DNA from: Hypericum androsaemum
Lineage: Eukaryota > Streptophyta > Magnoliopsida > Malpighiales > Hypericaceae
Reading direction: 5' to 3'
NCBI GenBank assembly: GCA_963995505.1
Contig: OZ023181.1
Location: forward strand, 1,401,487-1,465,486
DNA length: 64,000 bases
In this document: positions 1-11,167 of the stretch, in pieces
How positions within the stretch are numbered: position 1 is the first letter of the stretch
Layout: the number at the start of each line of letters is the position of its first letter
Program-made: the position numbers and the translations under genes
The notes under the pieces: generated by a model
What the model was told of the DNA's origin: nothing
Databases searched by the model: none
The model's input: the letters and a program-made list of their open reading frames with translations, nothing else

Positions 1-2351
1 TTATTTATTATCCGTCAATCACATTATGTAATCTATAGATACGTAGTGGATTATCATTAAAAAATATATTGAAGGAAGGTTTTTGTGTATAAATTTACGA
101 AGAAAAACTGGTCATTAGTGAAAAGTTTATGGAAAGGTTATTAATCTTAGTTATTTCTATAATTTTGTCTATTTTGTGGATCTTACAATTCGTGTTACCA
201 TCTTACGATCTACGCTTTCTTTATGCCCAAACGATCTTTAGTGGGATTCCGATTTTGACAACCTTGTCAAAAATTATATTTATCGGTATCCGGAGTGAAT
301 TTTTTAGTAAATCGTTTTATCCCTGTATCAATGGAAATTCAGATACATTTATCGTTAGAATGTTCAAATGTTTCACTTCACGAACTCCAAAGTTCAGTCC
401 TTAACATATTTATTGCTTTCTTTAAGGAGTACATTTTTTTTTGGGTATTTTTATATCAACTAGTAAACGAATACTGATTCCAGCGATTAATAAAAGTTTT
501 GATCGAGTGCTTTTTTAGAAAAGTAATAAAACTTTTATAAGTATTTAATACAAGTGCATCTTAATTGTTCAAACTCGAGATTTCTTAATTAATCTAGAAT
601 AATATACTTATTAGTTGATTTAAATGGTTTTTTATTTTCCTGAAAAGGCTGAAGTCCTTTTTATTGGATTACTTGAGAAGTAAGTGCCTATTCCACCCTC
701 GTATAGACGCTGATAAATAGTGGAGTGGATTTTCAAGTATTAAAGAATTTGATAGTTAGTTTAACTGTGATAAAAAAATTCAAATTTATTTAAATAAATA
801 TTGATCACAAATCTTACAAATATAAAAATATCATTAAAAAATTACACTTTTTATGAATTCATAGTGATCGACTCTATCTGTATGAACTTAAATCCAAAAA
901 TACTATAAAGATTCAAGAGTGCGTTCCGTGTTTTTTCTTTTTTTGAGAGAAGTTCCGTGTTATTTCAATGCGGTGAAAGTGGGGACACCGAACACGGTCT
1001 CTATGAGCTGTAAAAAAAACACGGTCTCTATCGAAACCCAACAACGTCAGCCCAAATAACTTGGGTTTGGGCTGGGTTCAGTTGTAACTATTGCCCGCTC
1101 CAACAACTTTCCGGCCCAGACCGTCTTCGAGAAGAGTACGGGCCTTATTGGGCCTTTATTAATTTTTGTTGAATACCGCCCATTTTTCATTTTTTTGAAG
1201 GTTTTACAGCTCATTTTTTTTCATGCGTGTCTACTTTCTCCAAATTCTCAAAGTAGAGTGGAGCCTATTTCTCAAAATAAATGAGTTTTTTCTTTATAAA
1301 AAGATAGATTTTATTTCTCCTTAACGTGATAATTACAATACAGAGAACTCTATACAATTCCACCGAAAAGAAGGAACCCTATTGTACACAAAAGACCTAG
1401 TTTTATTTATACCATAACGTTTTAGTGATTTCTATTTGCTTGACTTGAGTTTAGATGGATCTATAGGTATTTCGTAGTCCGTGAATCATACTCTTATCTT
1501 ATTATATTGATCAAAATTTTGTTGAATTTGACTGAACGTAAGACTTGTAAGAACATAGCTTCATTTTTTGAGTTAAGATATATGTAAGTCCATGTATACC
1601 GGAAGCTTAAATCAAGAACTCATAAATCCGAGATCATGCAGCCAGATTATGCGCATATCTGTCCATAAAATTTCAACAAGGAGCTTAGAAGCATAGTGAA
1701 AATGAGTCAAAAAAGGTGGACACTATAGTCCAAAACAGCGCCAGGAGGCAGCTCTCATGATGGAACTCCCCCACGTCAGAAACCAAAAAGGCGAGAGCGA
1801 CCCAACCGGAAAACTCCCCCGACTAAAAAAAGTAAAAGTCCAATTTAATAGCATTTAATTCTTATTTTTACACGGTTATTTGACACTCACTAACTCAAAT
1901 TATTTTAATTATCTTTTATAATATTCACATTATCAATTTTATTTATTGTGTTATACAGCTTAACTAATTTTAGTCATGTGTCATATCATTTTTCTAATTG
2001 TGAGGAAAAGAGCGACAAACTTTATGACATTTTGATTCAAATATTGACCGAGAAGAGATCGACAATGTCTAAATCGAGGTTATAATTATGTCATACGAAT
2101 AAAATTAGTGATGTAGGATAAAACGTGAATAAAATTAATGAGATGACATGATAATCGAGATATCTCAAATAATGAGATTAACGAGTGTTACTTGATTGTT
2201 AAAGAATTAAAACAGTTGTTACCTAGTGAATGAGTTAAGGAATTAAAACAGTTGTTACCTAGTGAATGATTTTAGAAACATAAATAGTAGTGTCAAACCT
2301 TTTTTTTAGAAGGTAGTATGTCAAACCAAAAGGTATCAAAACCGACTTAAC
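1..2351. other. AT-rich intergenic DNA without a recognisable gene
   Basis: Short reading frames here (for example near 129-404) have no family resemblance and no splice context. The only denser stretch is about 1020-1160, which has several GGGCC/GGCCC and TGGGCY-type motifs. Such motifs are common in plant promoters of housekeeping genes, but no coding sequence follows. It may be an orphaned promoter or chance. Confidence 0.5.
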
Positions 2352-2550
2352 AAAAAAAAGGGAAAAAGTACACTTAAGTACCCCGTAATTTTATCGATTA
2401 TCACTTGAGTAACATGTGGTTTCAAAACCGTAAAATATGTCCGACTTATTTCAAGTTTTATCAGGGACCAGTCCTGGGGTCTAGTTCGCAATTTTTTAGA
2501 CAAACAACGTCGTTTTAACGCTTACGTGGAGTGCCACGTGGTATTAATGT

Positions 2551-3065
2551 GGAGTACTCTTGCTGATGTGGCGGTGGGTTAATTACAAAACTACAAAAAA
2601 TCGTAAAAATACAAGTAAATAATATAAAACTCCCGTGCCGGAGCTTAAACCCTGGTCTTCCAAGTGAGAGCTTGACATTCTGACTAACTACACTAGAACG
2701 AATGTGCTGATTAAATGCAACATAAAATTTATATAATTATTTATTAGGCGTGCTTGGATATTTATCTCATCCCTACCGTCGAAAAAAGCAGCTATAAGAT
2801 CCAAACATGGCGAACGCCATGACCCGGTGCATCGCCATCGAGGAGGTGGAGAAGGGGAGCATCCTGGAGGAAGTTAAGGAATGGGAGCGCCCAATTCGAG
2901 CTCTTCCCCGCTTCCCCGCTCCCTTTCTTCGCTTCCTCCTCTTCCAAACCCCATCTCTTCTCTGATAGACCGCTCCCCCGCCGTCCCAGGCGTTGAAGAA
3001 GGCCGAGCACTTCAAGGTCCTAAACCTTGAAGCCGAACTCTAGCACTATTTCAAAAATCAATGAC
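2551..3065. repeat. Direct repeat copy 1 inside the composite element
   Basis: This block starts at the GGAGTACTCTTGCTGATGTG motif and recurs at 3112-3628. Each copy holds a tRNA-Glu-like relic and a GC-rich stretch that reads on the + strand as MANAMTRCIAIEEVEKGSIL followed by about 15 further open residues. That composition is unlike the AT-rich surroundings and suggests a captured gene piece. I do not recognise the family. Confidence 0.7.
2631..2702 (-). pseudogene. tRNA-Glu(CTC)-derived relic, copy 1
   Basis: Read on the minus strand this follows the plant tRNA-Glu(CTC) plan. The A-box region TAGTGTAGTTAGTCAG, an anticodon loop CTCTCAC and a T-arm GGGTTTAAGCTCC can be lined up along the full 72 nt. 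The acceptor arms no longer pair well (TTCGTT against CACGGGA), so it should not be functional. It may be a tRNA pseudogene or the head of a tRNA-derived SINE caught in the composite element. Confidence 0.55.
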
Positions 3066-3111
3066 CGTTTTAACTAAGTGGGTTTACTAGTGAGGATGGT
3101 CTCAGATTGTG

Positions 3112-3628
3112 GAGTACTCTTGCTGATGTGGCATTGGGTTAATTACCAAAATAGTACCAAACTACAAAAAATCGTGAAAATATAAGTAAACAATATAAAA
3201 CTTCTGTGTCGGAGTTTAAACCCTGGTCTTCCGAATGAGAGCCTGACATTCTGACTAACTACACTAGAACAAATGTGCTGATTAAATACAACATAAAATT
3301 TATATAATTATTTATTAGGCGTGCTTGGATATTTATCTCCTCAATACTGTCGAAAAAGCGGCTATAAAATCCAAACATGGCGAACACCGTGACCCGGTTC
3401 ATCGCCATCGAGGAGGTGGAGAAGGGGAGCATCCTGGAGGAAGTTAAGGAATGGGAGCGCCCAATTCGAGCTCTTCCCCTCTCCATTCTTCGCTTCCTCC
3501 TCTTCCAAACCCCATCTCTTCTTCCATAGACTGCTCCCCCGCCGTCCCAGGAGTTGAAAAAGGTCGAGCACTTCAAGGTCCTCAACCTTGAAGCCGAACT
3601 CTAGCATTATTTCAAAAATCAAGGACCG
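3112..3628. repeat. Direct repeat copy 2 inside the composite element
   Basis: This is the second copy of the 2551-3065 block, diverged by scattered substitutions and small indels. The open stretch is conserved as MANTVTRFIAIEEVEKGSIL. An extra copy of the TTACTAGTGAGGATGGTCT motif appears both after copy 1 (about 3085) and after copy 2 (about 3695), so the duplicated unit is probably nearer 600 bp with internal deletions. Confidence 0.7.
3202..3273 (-). pseudogene. tRNA-Glu(CTC)-derived relic, copy 2
   Basis: This is the same minus-strand tRNA-Glu-like sequence as at 2631-2702, carried along in the second direct repeat. The CTCT of the anticodon loop has drifted (GGCTCTCATTC), and the acceptor ends do not pair. 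It is a relic, not a working tRNA. Confidence 0.5.
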
Positions 3629-4189
3629 TCCAGTTATAGCTTGTCCTCCATTGATGAAATTGTGCTTCAGAATGTGATTGCGTATTTTCCCGAGTTTACT
3701 AGTGAGGATGGTCTTAGGTCTGCGATCCTTGGGGAAGAGAGAGAATGAGGAAAAGAGGGGGGAATTTTCCAAAAGGGGGTTAATTTCCCCGACAATTCCC
3801 TGAATGGGGTTGTCAGGGGATGTTTTCCTTATCTGGGGTCGAGCCAGAAACCGCTCAGCGGGGAGCATTTTTCCTTCGCACGAAACCGCTGCTCGGACAG
3901 CGTATTTTTTGTTTTGCCAAAAACCTCTCCATCGGGAGCGGTTTTTGGTTTACCAAAAACCTCTCCACCGGGAGAGGTTTTTGGTTTGCCAAAAAAACCC
4001 AACCTCCACAATTTTAAATAAGCACTCTAACCAACCAATCTACAAGAGCCTATTGACTTATAACTCTGTAATAAATAATATATTGCATATATACGATTTC
4101 TATGAAATATGTAATATATTACATAAATAAGGGTTCCAAACAAAATTACCCAAAGCGAAGGAAAATTATCGAAAAAACTTTTTTTTTAC

Positions 4190-4345
4190 CAAAAGCCGCT
4201 CCGCTGGGAGCGTTTTTTGTTTTGCCAAAATTTTTTTGTTTTGCCTAAAACCGCTCCGCCGGGAGCGTTTTTTGTTTTGCCTAAAACCGCTCCACCGGGA
4301 GCGTTTTCTTTTTTGCCAAAAATCCCTCATTCGGGAGCGTTTTCT
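4190..4345. repeat. Palindromic CGCTCC-NNC-GGGAGCG tandem repeat
   Basis: Four units of roughly 38 bp each carry a short perfect or near-perfect inverted repeat (CGCTCC facing GGGAGCG) separated by T-rich linkers ending in TTTTGCC. Related units stand in the flanking arms at about 3850-3990 and 5020-5140. Each unit could fold as a small hairpin. Confidence 0.7.
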
Positions 4346-4559
4346 TTTTTTACCAATTTAATTATCCCATTTAAACCAGAACCCGGTCTTAACCATTATA
4401 CAACTTGTTTATTAAAAATAAAGAGGAAGTAATATTTATTAAAAATAATAATATTTTGGAATTCTCTTTGATAAGGTTGCAATAAAAAATTCTATCTTGA
4501 AGTTAATATGAACAACTAATTTCGTAATATAATACACCCAGCTAAATACAAAAAAATAA

Positions 4560-4900
4560 AGACTTATTTCATAAGTACATATTTATTAAATAAATAATAT
4601 ATTTATGAAATACGTATTTATTTAAAAATAATATATTTCATAAATACATATTTATTTAAAAATAATATATTTCATAAATACATATTTATTTAATAAATAA
4701 TATATTTCATAAATACATATTTATTTAATAAATAATATATTACATAAATACAAATATATATAATATACATAAATAATAATATATTACATTAATATGTATT
4801 TCATAAATACATATTTATGTAATAAAAAATATTACATAAATACGTATTTATGTAATAAATATTATTTTATATAAATATGTATTTATGTAATATATTACAT
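4560..4900. repeat. AT-rich minisatellite of about 36 bp
   Basis: Repeated units built on CATAAATACATATTTATTTA and AATAATATATTT occur about eight times with small changes. The repeat forms the centre of the nested inverted repeat and is itself largely self-complementary. Confidence 0.7.
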
Positions 4901-5557
4901 ATTTCATAGAAATCGTATATATGTAATATATTATTTATTACAAAGTTATAAGTCAATAGGCTCTTGTAGATTGATTGGTTAGAGTGCTTATTTAAAATTG
5001 TGGAGGTTGGATTTTTTTGGCAAACCAAAAACCGCTCCAGGGGGAGAGGTTTTTGGCAAACCAAAAAATACGCTGCCCGAGTAGCGGTTTCGTGCAAAGG
5101 AAAAACGCTCCATGCTGAGCGGTTTCTGGCTCGACCCCAGACAAGGAAAACATCCCCTGACAACCCCATTCAGGGAATTATCAGGAAAATAAACCCCCTT
5201 TTAGAAAATTACCCGAAAAGAGGAAGGCAGGGGGGCAGAGGAAGAAGATGAGAGGAGGAGAAGGGAAGGTTTTTTTTTAAACTTATTAACAAATTAGAAA
5301 CTATTTTGGTAATTAACTTACTGCTACATCAGCAAGAGTAATCCCAGCCATTAACAACTAGGCATTCCACGTCGACTATAAAATGACGTTGTTCGCCAAA
5401 AGAAACTCGAACGGGACCTGGGGCCGGTCCGTGAAAAAATTGAAATAAGTTGGACATGTTTTACAGTTTTAAAATTACGGAGTATCCAAGTGATAATCTG
5501 TAAAACTACAGGATAATTAAGTGTAGGTTTCCCAAAAAAAATCCCAAACAGGTGGCA

Positions 5558-5565
5558 CACGTGGC
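5558..5565. promoter_or_regulatory. G-box/ABRE-like CACGTGGC
   Basis: CACGTGGC lies about 157 bp before the SMO1 start codon, in the short stretch left between the transposon end and the gene. This core is known to bind bZIP and bHLH factors. Binding here is inferred only from the motif. Confidence 0.45.
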
Positions 5566-5600
5566 GGTTGGGATCCACATGGTTCAAAATTTTCCCGCAT

Positions 5601-5608
5601 TTATAAAT
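5601..5608 (+). promoter_or_regulatory. TATA box of the SMO1 gene
   Basis: TTATAAATAA stands about 120 bp upstream of the start codon, in a C-rich leader typical of plant promoters. It would place transcription start near 5630-5640 and give a 5' leader of about 85 nt. The whole proximal promoter is then only about 65 bp from the 3.2-kb transposon end. Confidence 0.55.
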
Positions 5609-5721
5609 AACCACCCGCAGAAAAATCCCAAACACAATATTAACCACCTCCCTCCCTGATATAGAATCTCAAAAAGCCCACCACCATCCCACCAAAATAT
5701 CCCAATCCCTCTCCTCCGGCG

Positions 5722-8256
5722 ATGCTCCCCTACGCCACCGTGGAGGAGGCGGCCACCGCCCTCGGCCGGAACCTCACTCTCTCGGAGACCCTCTGGCTCC
5801 GCTACTCCCACGACAAGTCGGACTACTTCCTCTACTGCCACAACATCCTGTTCCTCTTCGTCGTCTTCTCGGCGGTCCCCATCCCGCTCGTCCTCGTCGA
5901 GACGCTCCGCTCGCTCGGGTGGCTCCGCCGCTACAAGATCCAGCCCAAGGTCCGCCTCTCTCCTCAGGAGATGTTCCGGTGCTATATGGACGTCATGCGC
6001 ATGTTCTTCTTCGTTGTGGGGCCCCTCCAGCTCGTCTCCTACCCCTCCGTCAAGGTCCCTCCTTTACTCTCCGACGCGGTGATTTTCGTTGCAATGGGAA
6101 ATGGGTTTTTGTTAGAATTGGAAATCTATGTCTTTTTGTGAGCAAATTTGTGAATTTGGACGGTTTATGAGATTTTTCCCCGACGTGGGTCGATGATTAT
6201 CGTTAAACTGGGGAATGGGTTTGTTAGAATAGCAATTATCTGTCTTCTTGTGAGCCACTTGTGAAAAATTTGGGTGGTTTATGAGCAATGGGTTTTTGTT
6301 AGCATTGAAAGTTTTTCTTTCTACGAGCAAATGTTTGAATTGGGGTGGTTATTTGAAGTTTTTGTTTGACGTGGGTGTAGATGATTGGGATCCGAACGAG
6401 CCTGCCGTTGCCCTCAAGATGGGAAATTGGGATGCAGTTGCTGGTGTACTTTCTGGTGGAGGACTATACCAATTACTGGATCCATAGGTTCCTGCACAAC
6501 AAGTGGGGGTATGAGAATATCCACCGGGTTCATCATGAGTACACTGCCCCAATCGGGTTTGCCGCCCCTTACGCGCACTGGGCTGAGATTTTGATCCTTG
6601 GGATCCCGTCATTTCTGGGGCCGGCCATGGCCCCTGGGCACATCATCACTTTCTGGTTGTGGATTGCTTTACGGCAGATCGAGGCCATTGACACTCACAG
6701 CGGGTAGGCATGCTTAAACTTTTTGTCTGCTTTTGAATCTTATCGATGATTGATTATCTTTTTCTTTCCTGGTATATGTATTGGCTTCTCGATGAATTGT
6801 TTTCTGCTTTAGTTGATCATGACTAGCTGATGCCAACTTAGAATATGTTTGCTACTTTTATCTTTTTAGCATGCGGTTTCTTGATTACATTTTTTACCTC
6901 TTGCTTGTGGGGAGGTGTGGGAGAGAGATAAATAACTCGCTGGGAAAAAGTAATTGGATTTTTTTTAGCATTCTGACTCAGATGGCTTTCTTATTCTGCT
7001 TTAGTGGTGAACAATGCACAAGATCTTACTTTCTAAGGGCATGCTGTTGACTGTTAATTATGGTGAGACGGGTTGGATCACGTTATATTAGATCAATATC
7101 CCACATTTCATCATCTATTTATACGTGGGCCTATTTTAGCCCTTTCATTAGGAACTTTGGATTGCTGATACTAATCTACTATTTCATGGTCATTGCCTCT
7201 TTCTGCTGTCCCCACCCTCTGTGTTGTTTGTAGTTCCCCTTGTGTCTGTGTGACGTCAATATGCATTACTTCTCAATCATTATTTCTGTCAGGCCTGTGT
7301 GCAAAGTCATTTCAACTGGTTATGTGTGTATTACTCCTTTCGTTTTCAATAGTTGATGAGAACTTACTGAACAAAGTCTGTCTTGTGATACGGAAAGGTC
7401 GATTGCCATTTAGGAAGCTACATTAGAAGTTGTTTTGTCAACATCAGAGATTCGGCTTAGAGTGACCAGTGTTCTTGTAACAAAATCTGCTTATAAAAAA
7501 ACCATCAGTGATCGTAAAAATATACCAGTTTTTAATTCATGCATGCAGCTGTGCTTCCATCTATTCCTTTTTTTTCCTTAAACATCATTGTTACTTGTCG
7601 GCATTTCTGGAGTTGCACTTTATTCTAATTGTTATTGAACTTCATCGGAAGCACTCTATGTACTGGTGGACTGCCCTTTCCTTCCTAAGCACATTATATT
7701 TCCCATTTTCATGGGTAATAGTTATTGCTCGCAGTTCCTTGTGCAGCTGTTCGTGTCTTTGCTTTCATTTGTATGTGCTGATTTGGTCAGGTGTGTAGAA
7801 CATATCAAGGCCTAATAGTTAGTTGGTGCATTAAGGTACGACTTTCCTTGGAATCTTGCAAAGTACATTCCATTCTATGGCGGTGCTGATCACCATGACT
7901 ATCACCATTACGTTGGAGGACAGAGTCACAGCAACTTTGCTTCGGTCTTCACCTATTGCGATTATATATATGGAACCAACAAGGTGACCTGCTGATACTA
8001 GAAGCTAAAAATGATCTGCCATAGTATTATGAATTTAGCTGAAACATGATTTTGGTTGTTTTCTTTGATCAGGGATATCGGTATCAGAAGAAGCTCCTTG
8101 CCAAGGTAATTGACCATATCACTGTTTTCTGTTCATGAATTTTCCGGGTTTTCTCTCGCTAACGGTACAATTCATTGGTTCTGTCAGTGGAAAGACGCTA
8201 GCAAGGAGAATGGAAACTCGTTCGACATGCTTAAGCAAGATGTCAAATCTGACTAG
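5722..8256 (+). CDS. SMO1: Sterol C-4 methyl oxidase, SMO1 type (methylsterol monooxygenase 1)
   Basis: This ER-membrane di-iron oxygenase removes the first C-4 methyl group of 4,4-dimethylsterols in phytosterol synthesis. Exons are 5722-6054, 6381-6703, 7836-7983, 8073-8105 and 8188-8256; phases close to give 301 aa, close to the roughly 300 aa usual for plant SMO1. The start MLPYATVEEAATALGRNLTL matches the family start (MIPYATVEEA). The histidine clusters of the fatty-acid-hydroxylase superfamily are intact: HRFLH, HRVHH and HHDYHHY. Hydrophobic stretches (CHNILFLFVVFSAVPIPLVL, FFFVVGPLQLV, ILILGIPSFLGPAMAP) fit a multi-pass membrane protein, and the lysine-rich tail KQDVKSD may help ER retention. 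Intron 2 is long (1132 bp). The upstream end of the promoter is occupied by a nested transposon. Confidence 0.95.
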
Positions 8257-8681
8257 CAACGTTGCTGCGAAACTCTTCTCTAGAACAACGTTGATAGAGT
8301 ACACTCCTTCGACAGATGCTGATGCTGACCCGGCTTGCAACTAATCACGATTTTCTGTATCAAGAAACGGGGAGGTGTTAGTTTGGAGCCTAAGTTTTGA
8401 GATGTGGGTTTTGTGCACCGGGTTGGTTAATCTGTTTGCTTCCTGTCATGTCACGTTCCAATATCTTACCTCCAAAGCCTGAAGACTTGTTTGTACTTCG
8501 AATGGAATCCACTCCCTTCCCTTCTAGGGTGGAGGATATAACAAAAACATGTACTTGCCACGTAAATGCACTTATCATAGTCTCTGGATGACTAATTTGT
8601 TGGTCTAAAAGGAATCTTTTAAAAAAATGGTAAGATTAGTACAAAATAATAAAATTTCAGATTGATGTACATTCATAACAA
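8257..8681. other. SMO1 3' flank
   Basis: This holds the SMO1 3' untranslated region and a short AT-rich spacer. No gene is seen. Confidence 0.5.
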
Positions 8682-8754
8682 GCTCGTCTAGCTCAGTTGG
8701 TAGAGTGCAAGGCTCTTAACCTTGTGGTCGTGGGTTCGAGCCCCACGGTTTTTG
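8682..8754 (+). tRNA. tRNA-Lys(CTT)-like sequence, probably a pseudogene
   Basis: The D arm, anticodon arm (loop CTCTTAA, anticodon CTT at 8715-8717), variable loop and T arm (GTGGGTTCGAGCCCCAC) are those of plant tRNA-Lys(CTT). The 3' acceptor strand reads GGTTTTT against 5' GCTCGTC, leaving mismatches at about three of seven pairs and only G-U pairs at others; the usual form is GGTGGGC. One D-stem pair is also reduced to G-U. Boxes A and B are intact, so it could be transcribed, but maturation and charging are doubtful. Confidence 0.7.
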
Positions 8755-11167
8755 CTACGAAGATTCTTGACATACCCAGGGAAGGAATTCACCTCTTCAG
8801 GTCAACGACAGCCCCCCATTCACAGTATCGGTCGTTGGCCCAGCAGGAGAATTTAGTTGTACGGATCGAGGACTGCTCATTTTTAGATGCTGTAGCCATT
8901 GGGCCTCGTATGAGTTTAGAGCTCTGAAGAAGTCTCCTAGGTCCAAATTTAAGTCCAAAACTATTTTTAAGTCATAATCTCATCTCAATTTCATGGACGC
9001 ATAAATAACGGAGGACTTAAAAAAAAGCCAAGCTCAATTATTTCGAATAACGTCTATCCTACCGCGGCTACAGGTATACAACTTTTTTTTTTGAAGAACT
9101 ACAGGTATAGAACTAGCCGATGCTTATTTCTCATATATAGTTGATAATAGTAGATAGAAAGAACGCTCGTAAGAAGTCCTATTGAAACCAAGAAATAGAG
9201 ACCTGCCTGTCATCCACACCAGAATAAATAGAGACCTGCCTGTCATCCACACCAGAATAAATAGAGTTTTCCAAAAAAACCTGCTAGTGGAGGAAGACCT
9301 CCCAGGGATAAGAGACATAGGACTAATACACTGAACACACTACTAAAAATCTCGAGGTCAAGTTTAAAACTCAACTGTTTTGAAAATCGGTAAATAAATC
9401 TTTCTTATCTTCAAGTCAGGTTAGTTGTTTTAAAATAACAACCCAAACTATTATTGAAGCATGTATTCATCAAGTTAGTTGCACAACTCGAACAGATTTG
9501 TTTGAGAGGGGTGCCTTGTAATATATGTAAATGTTATATTATTGATGAAGAAAATTTAACCCTAAAAAAAACTCGAACAGATTTGTACAGTGGACTGACT
9601 ATGTTGAATGGTCGATTCCTTTTTTTTTTGGCCATTTTTAAAAGACAATACGTAATTTTCTTTTACCCGAGTGAATTATCCACACGATTATTTTTGGCCC
9701 AGGACTCGAAAGTAGGTAAACCGGTACACCCAGCTAAATAAAAGCAAGGTGGGTCCAGTAATAGTGTGCTCGTATTAAAAAAATACCCAACTGTTTTCAA
9801 TCGCAAAAAAGTAAAAACATGTTTTAGCTTTTAATGTATTGTTTATTTAGAAAGAAAATTGAGTGTAATGTTGATTAGGGATATCACTTTTTCCTTCTCA
9901 TTTTTACTTTTTGGAAAAGGGATAATTGGGTGAGAGGGAAATAAAATTAAGTGAAATTTCCTCTCAATTATGAGAATTTGGATCTTATTGGTTTTCTTTT
10001 TAAGGGAATCATTGTAGGGAGAATGTCAGATAATCAGAAATTCTTTTTACGATACACGTGGAGGAAATCCCTTGGCAATCATGGGAGCCTGGTGCTTCCT
10101 ATTATTGAAACCCATTTTTGGGATTTTATATTTTTTTGGGTGGTGAGAATCCGCCTAGATAAGGCTATTTGAATAAAATATTACATGATATTTAATTTAC
10201 TGAGAGTCAATATTTAGATTAATTAAATTACTGAAAATTTAGTCAAACAGTACTGCAATAAAATATTACTTTTTTTTTTTACGGAAATAGTTTTAAAAAA
10301 TCTATGTATTGTGTTTATAGTTAAATTGTTCCCGATCAATTAACAAATTTGAAGACGTGGAAAAATATTTTTAAAGGAAACGCGCAACATCATTTGTATT
10401 GCATTGGGGACAGAGTATTTGATTTACAGATAAAGATGCGGATGACAACTCGTTTTTAAAATTTTGGATTTTCAAATTATCCACCGAAAGTCTTGATTCA
10501 GAAATTAAGATAATCCATCTTTTAAAAAAAAATCGGGATCAAATATGAAGCACTTCGAAATTCGAGTTTGGATAATCTGAATCCACTGCGGTCGCTCACA
10601 CTATGAGTGTGTCACATTTAACAGCGAAGGTGGTTTGCTCCTGCTGGGAAGACATTGAACAGCAAAGGACAGAGACCTCCGAAGAAAATACTCCTGTAAG
10701 AAATTAATTATAGTGCATTGACAATGACCAACCCAGGCAAAGACAATTTTCTGAATTTCGAACCAATCCCTTCAGTTGCTTGACGTTATCAATTTATTCC
10801 ATTTTCATGTTATAAGCATTATGGCTGGCAGCGACCAATCTACATGGCTATAAAGTACTATATCTTGCCCGTTACGAGCATGCATGTGGAATGTGTAGGT
10901 TACTGGTCACTGTAATGTCACAGATGAGGAGGACAATAATTAATTTTTCCCTGGCTTCACACTTTCACTAAACCGATTATATTAGGCCTATTTAAACTCT
11001 TCATAATCTAGCGTATATATAATTGTATAGTCCTAATCTATATTAAGGGAATTATGGGCAGTCTATGTAATAAGGTTAAGTTCGGATTTTTTTCTAAAAT
11101 AGGTAAAATACTTAGATATTTTCTCAGAATAGGTAAAAATATATACATATTCTCAAAATATGTTGTT
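8755..11167. other. Intergenic DNA with a short tandem duplication
   Basis: No gene is recognisable. At about 9190-9262 a 36-bp unit containing AGACCTGCCTGTCATCCACA is duplicated in tandem. The rest is AT-rich without obvious element ends. Confidence 0.45.

Larger units (their letters stand above)
3746..5230. mobile_element. Nested inverted-repeat element inside the composite element
   Basis: About 3746-4140 on the + strand and about 4860-5230 on the - strand are inverted copies. Both open with a GGAAAAGAG-like end, continue through AATTCCCTGAATGGGGTTGT and run to the TATTTCATAGAAAT region. The spacer (4140-4860) is AT-rich apart from the palindromic GGGAGCG repeats. The arms translate to near-identical open frames on opposite strands, but this only reflects the inverted repeat and is not evidence for a protein. 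Confidence 0.65.
2360..5533. mobile_element. 3.2-kb composite long-TIR (foldback, Mutator-like) element
   Basis: The left end starts GGGAAAAAGTACACTTAAGT, and its reverse complement closes the right end near 5533 with many substitutions. The two arms (about 2360-2600 and 5270-5533) align over roughly 200 bp, including the motif TTACTCTTGCTGATGT. Eight A residues flank each end (2352-2359, 5534-5541), a possible but low-complexity target duplication. The interior holds two direct repeats of about 515 bp, two tRNA-Glu-like relics, a second nested inverted repeat (about 3746-5230), GC-rich palindromic repeats and an AT-rich minisatellite. No transposase frame is visible, so it is non-autonomous. 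The right end lies 188 bp before the SMO1 start codon. Confidence 0.7.

Noticed and set aside
129..404. 91-aa hydrophobic frame near the window start
   Set aside because: AT-rich chance frame; no homology, splice sites or promoter that I can see.
4190..4345. Possible CRISPR-like repeat array
   Set aside because: Units are contiguous palindromic tandem repeats with T-rich linkers in a plant transposon; there are no unique spacers and no cas genes.
3804..5169. Two near-identical 100-aa frames on opposite strands (MGLSGDVFL...)
   Set aside because: They are the two arms of one inverted repeat and include the palindromic repeats; no sign of coding constraint.
11041..11075. Helitron-like 5' end (TCTATATTAAGGGAATTATG)
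   Set aside because: No matching CTRR end with hairpin was found downstream.
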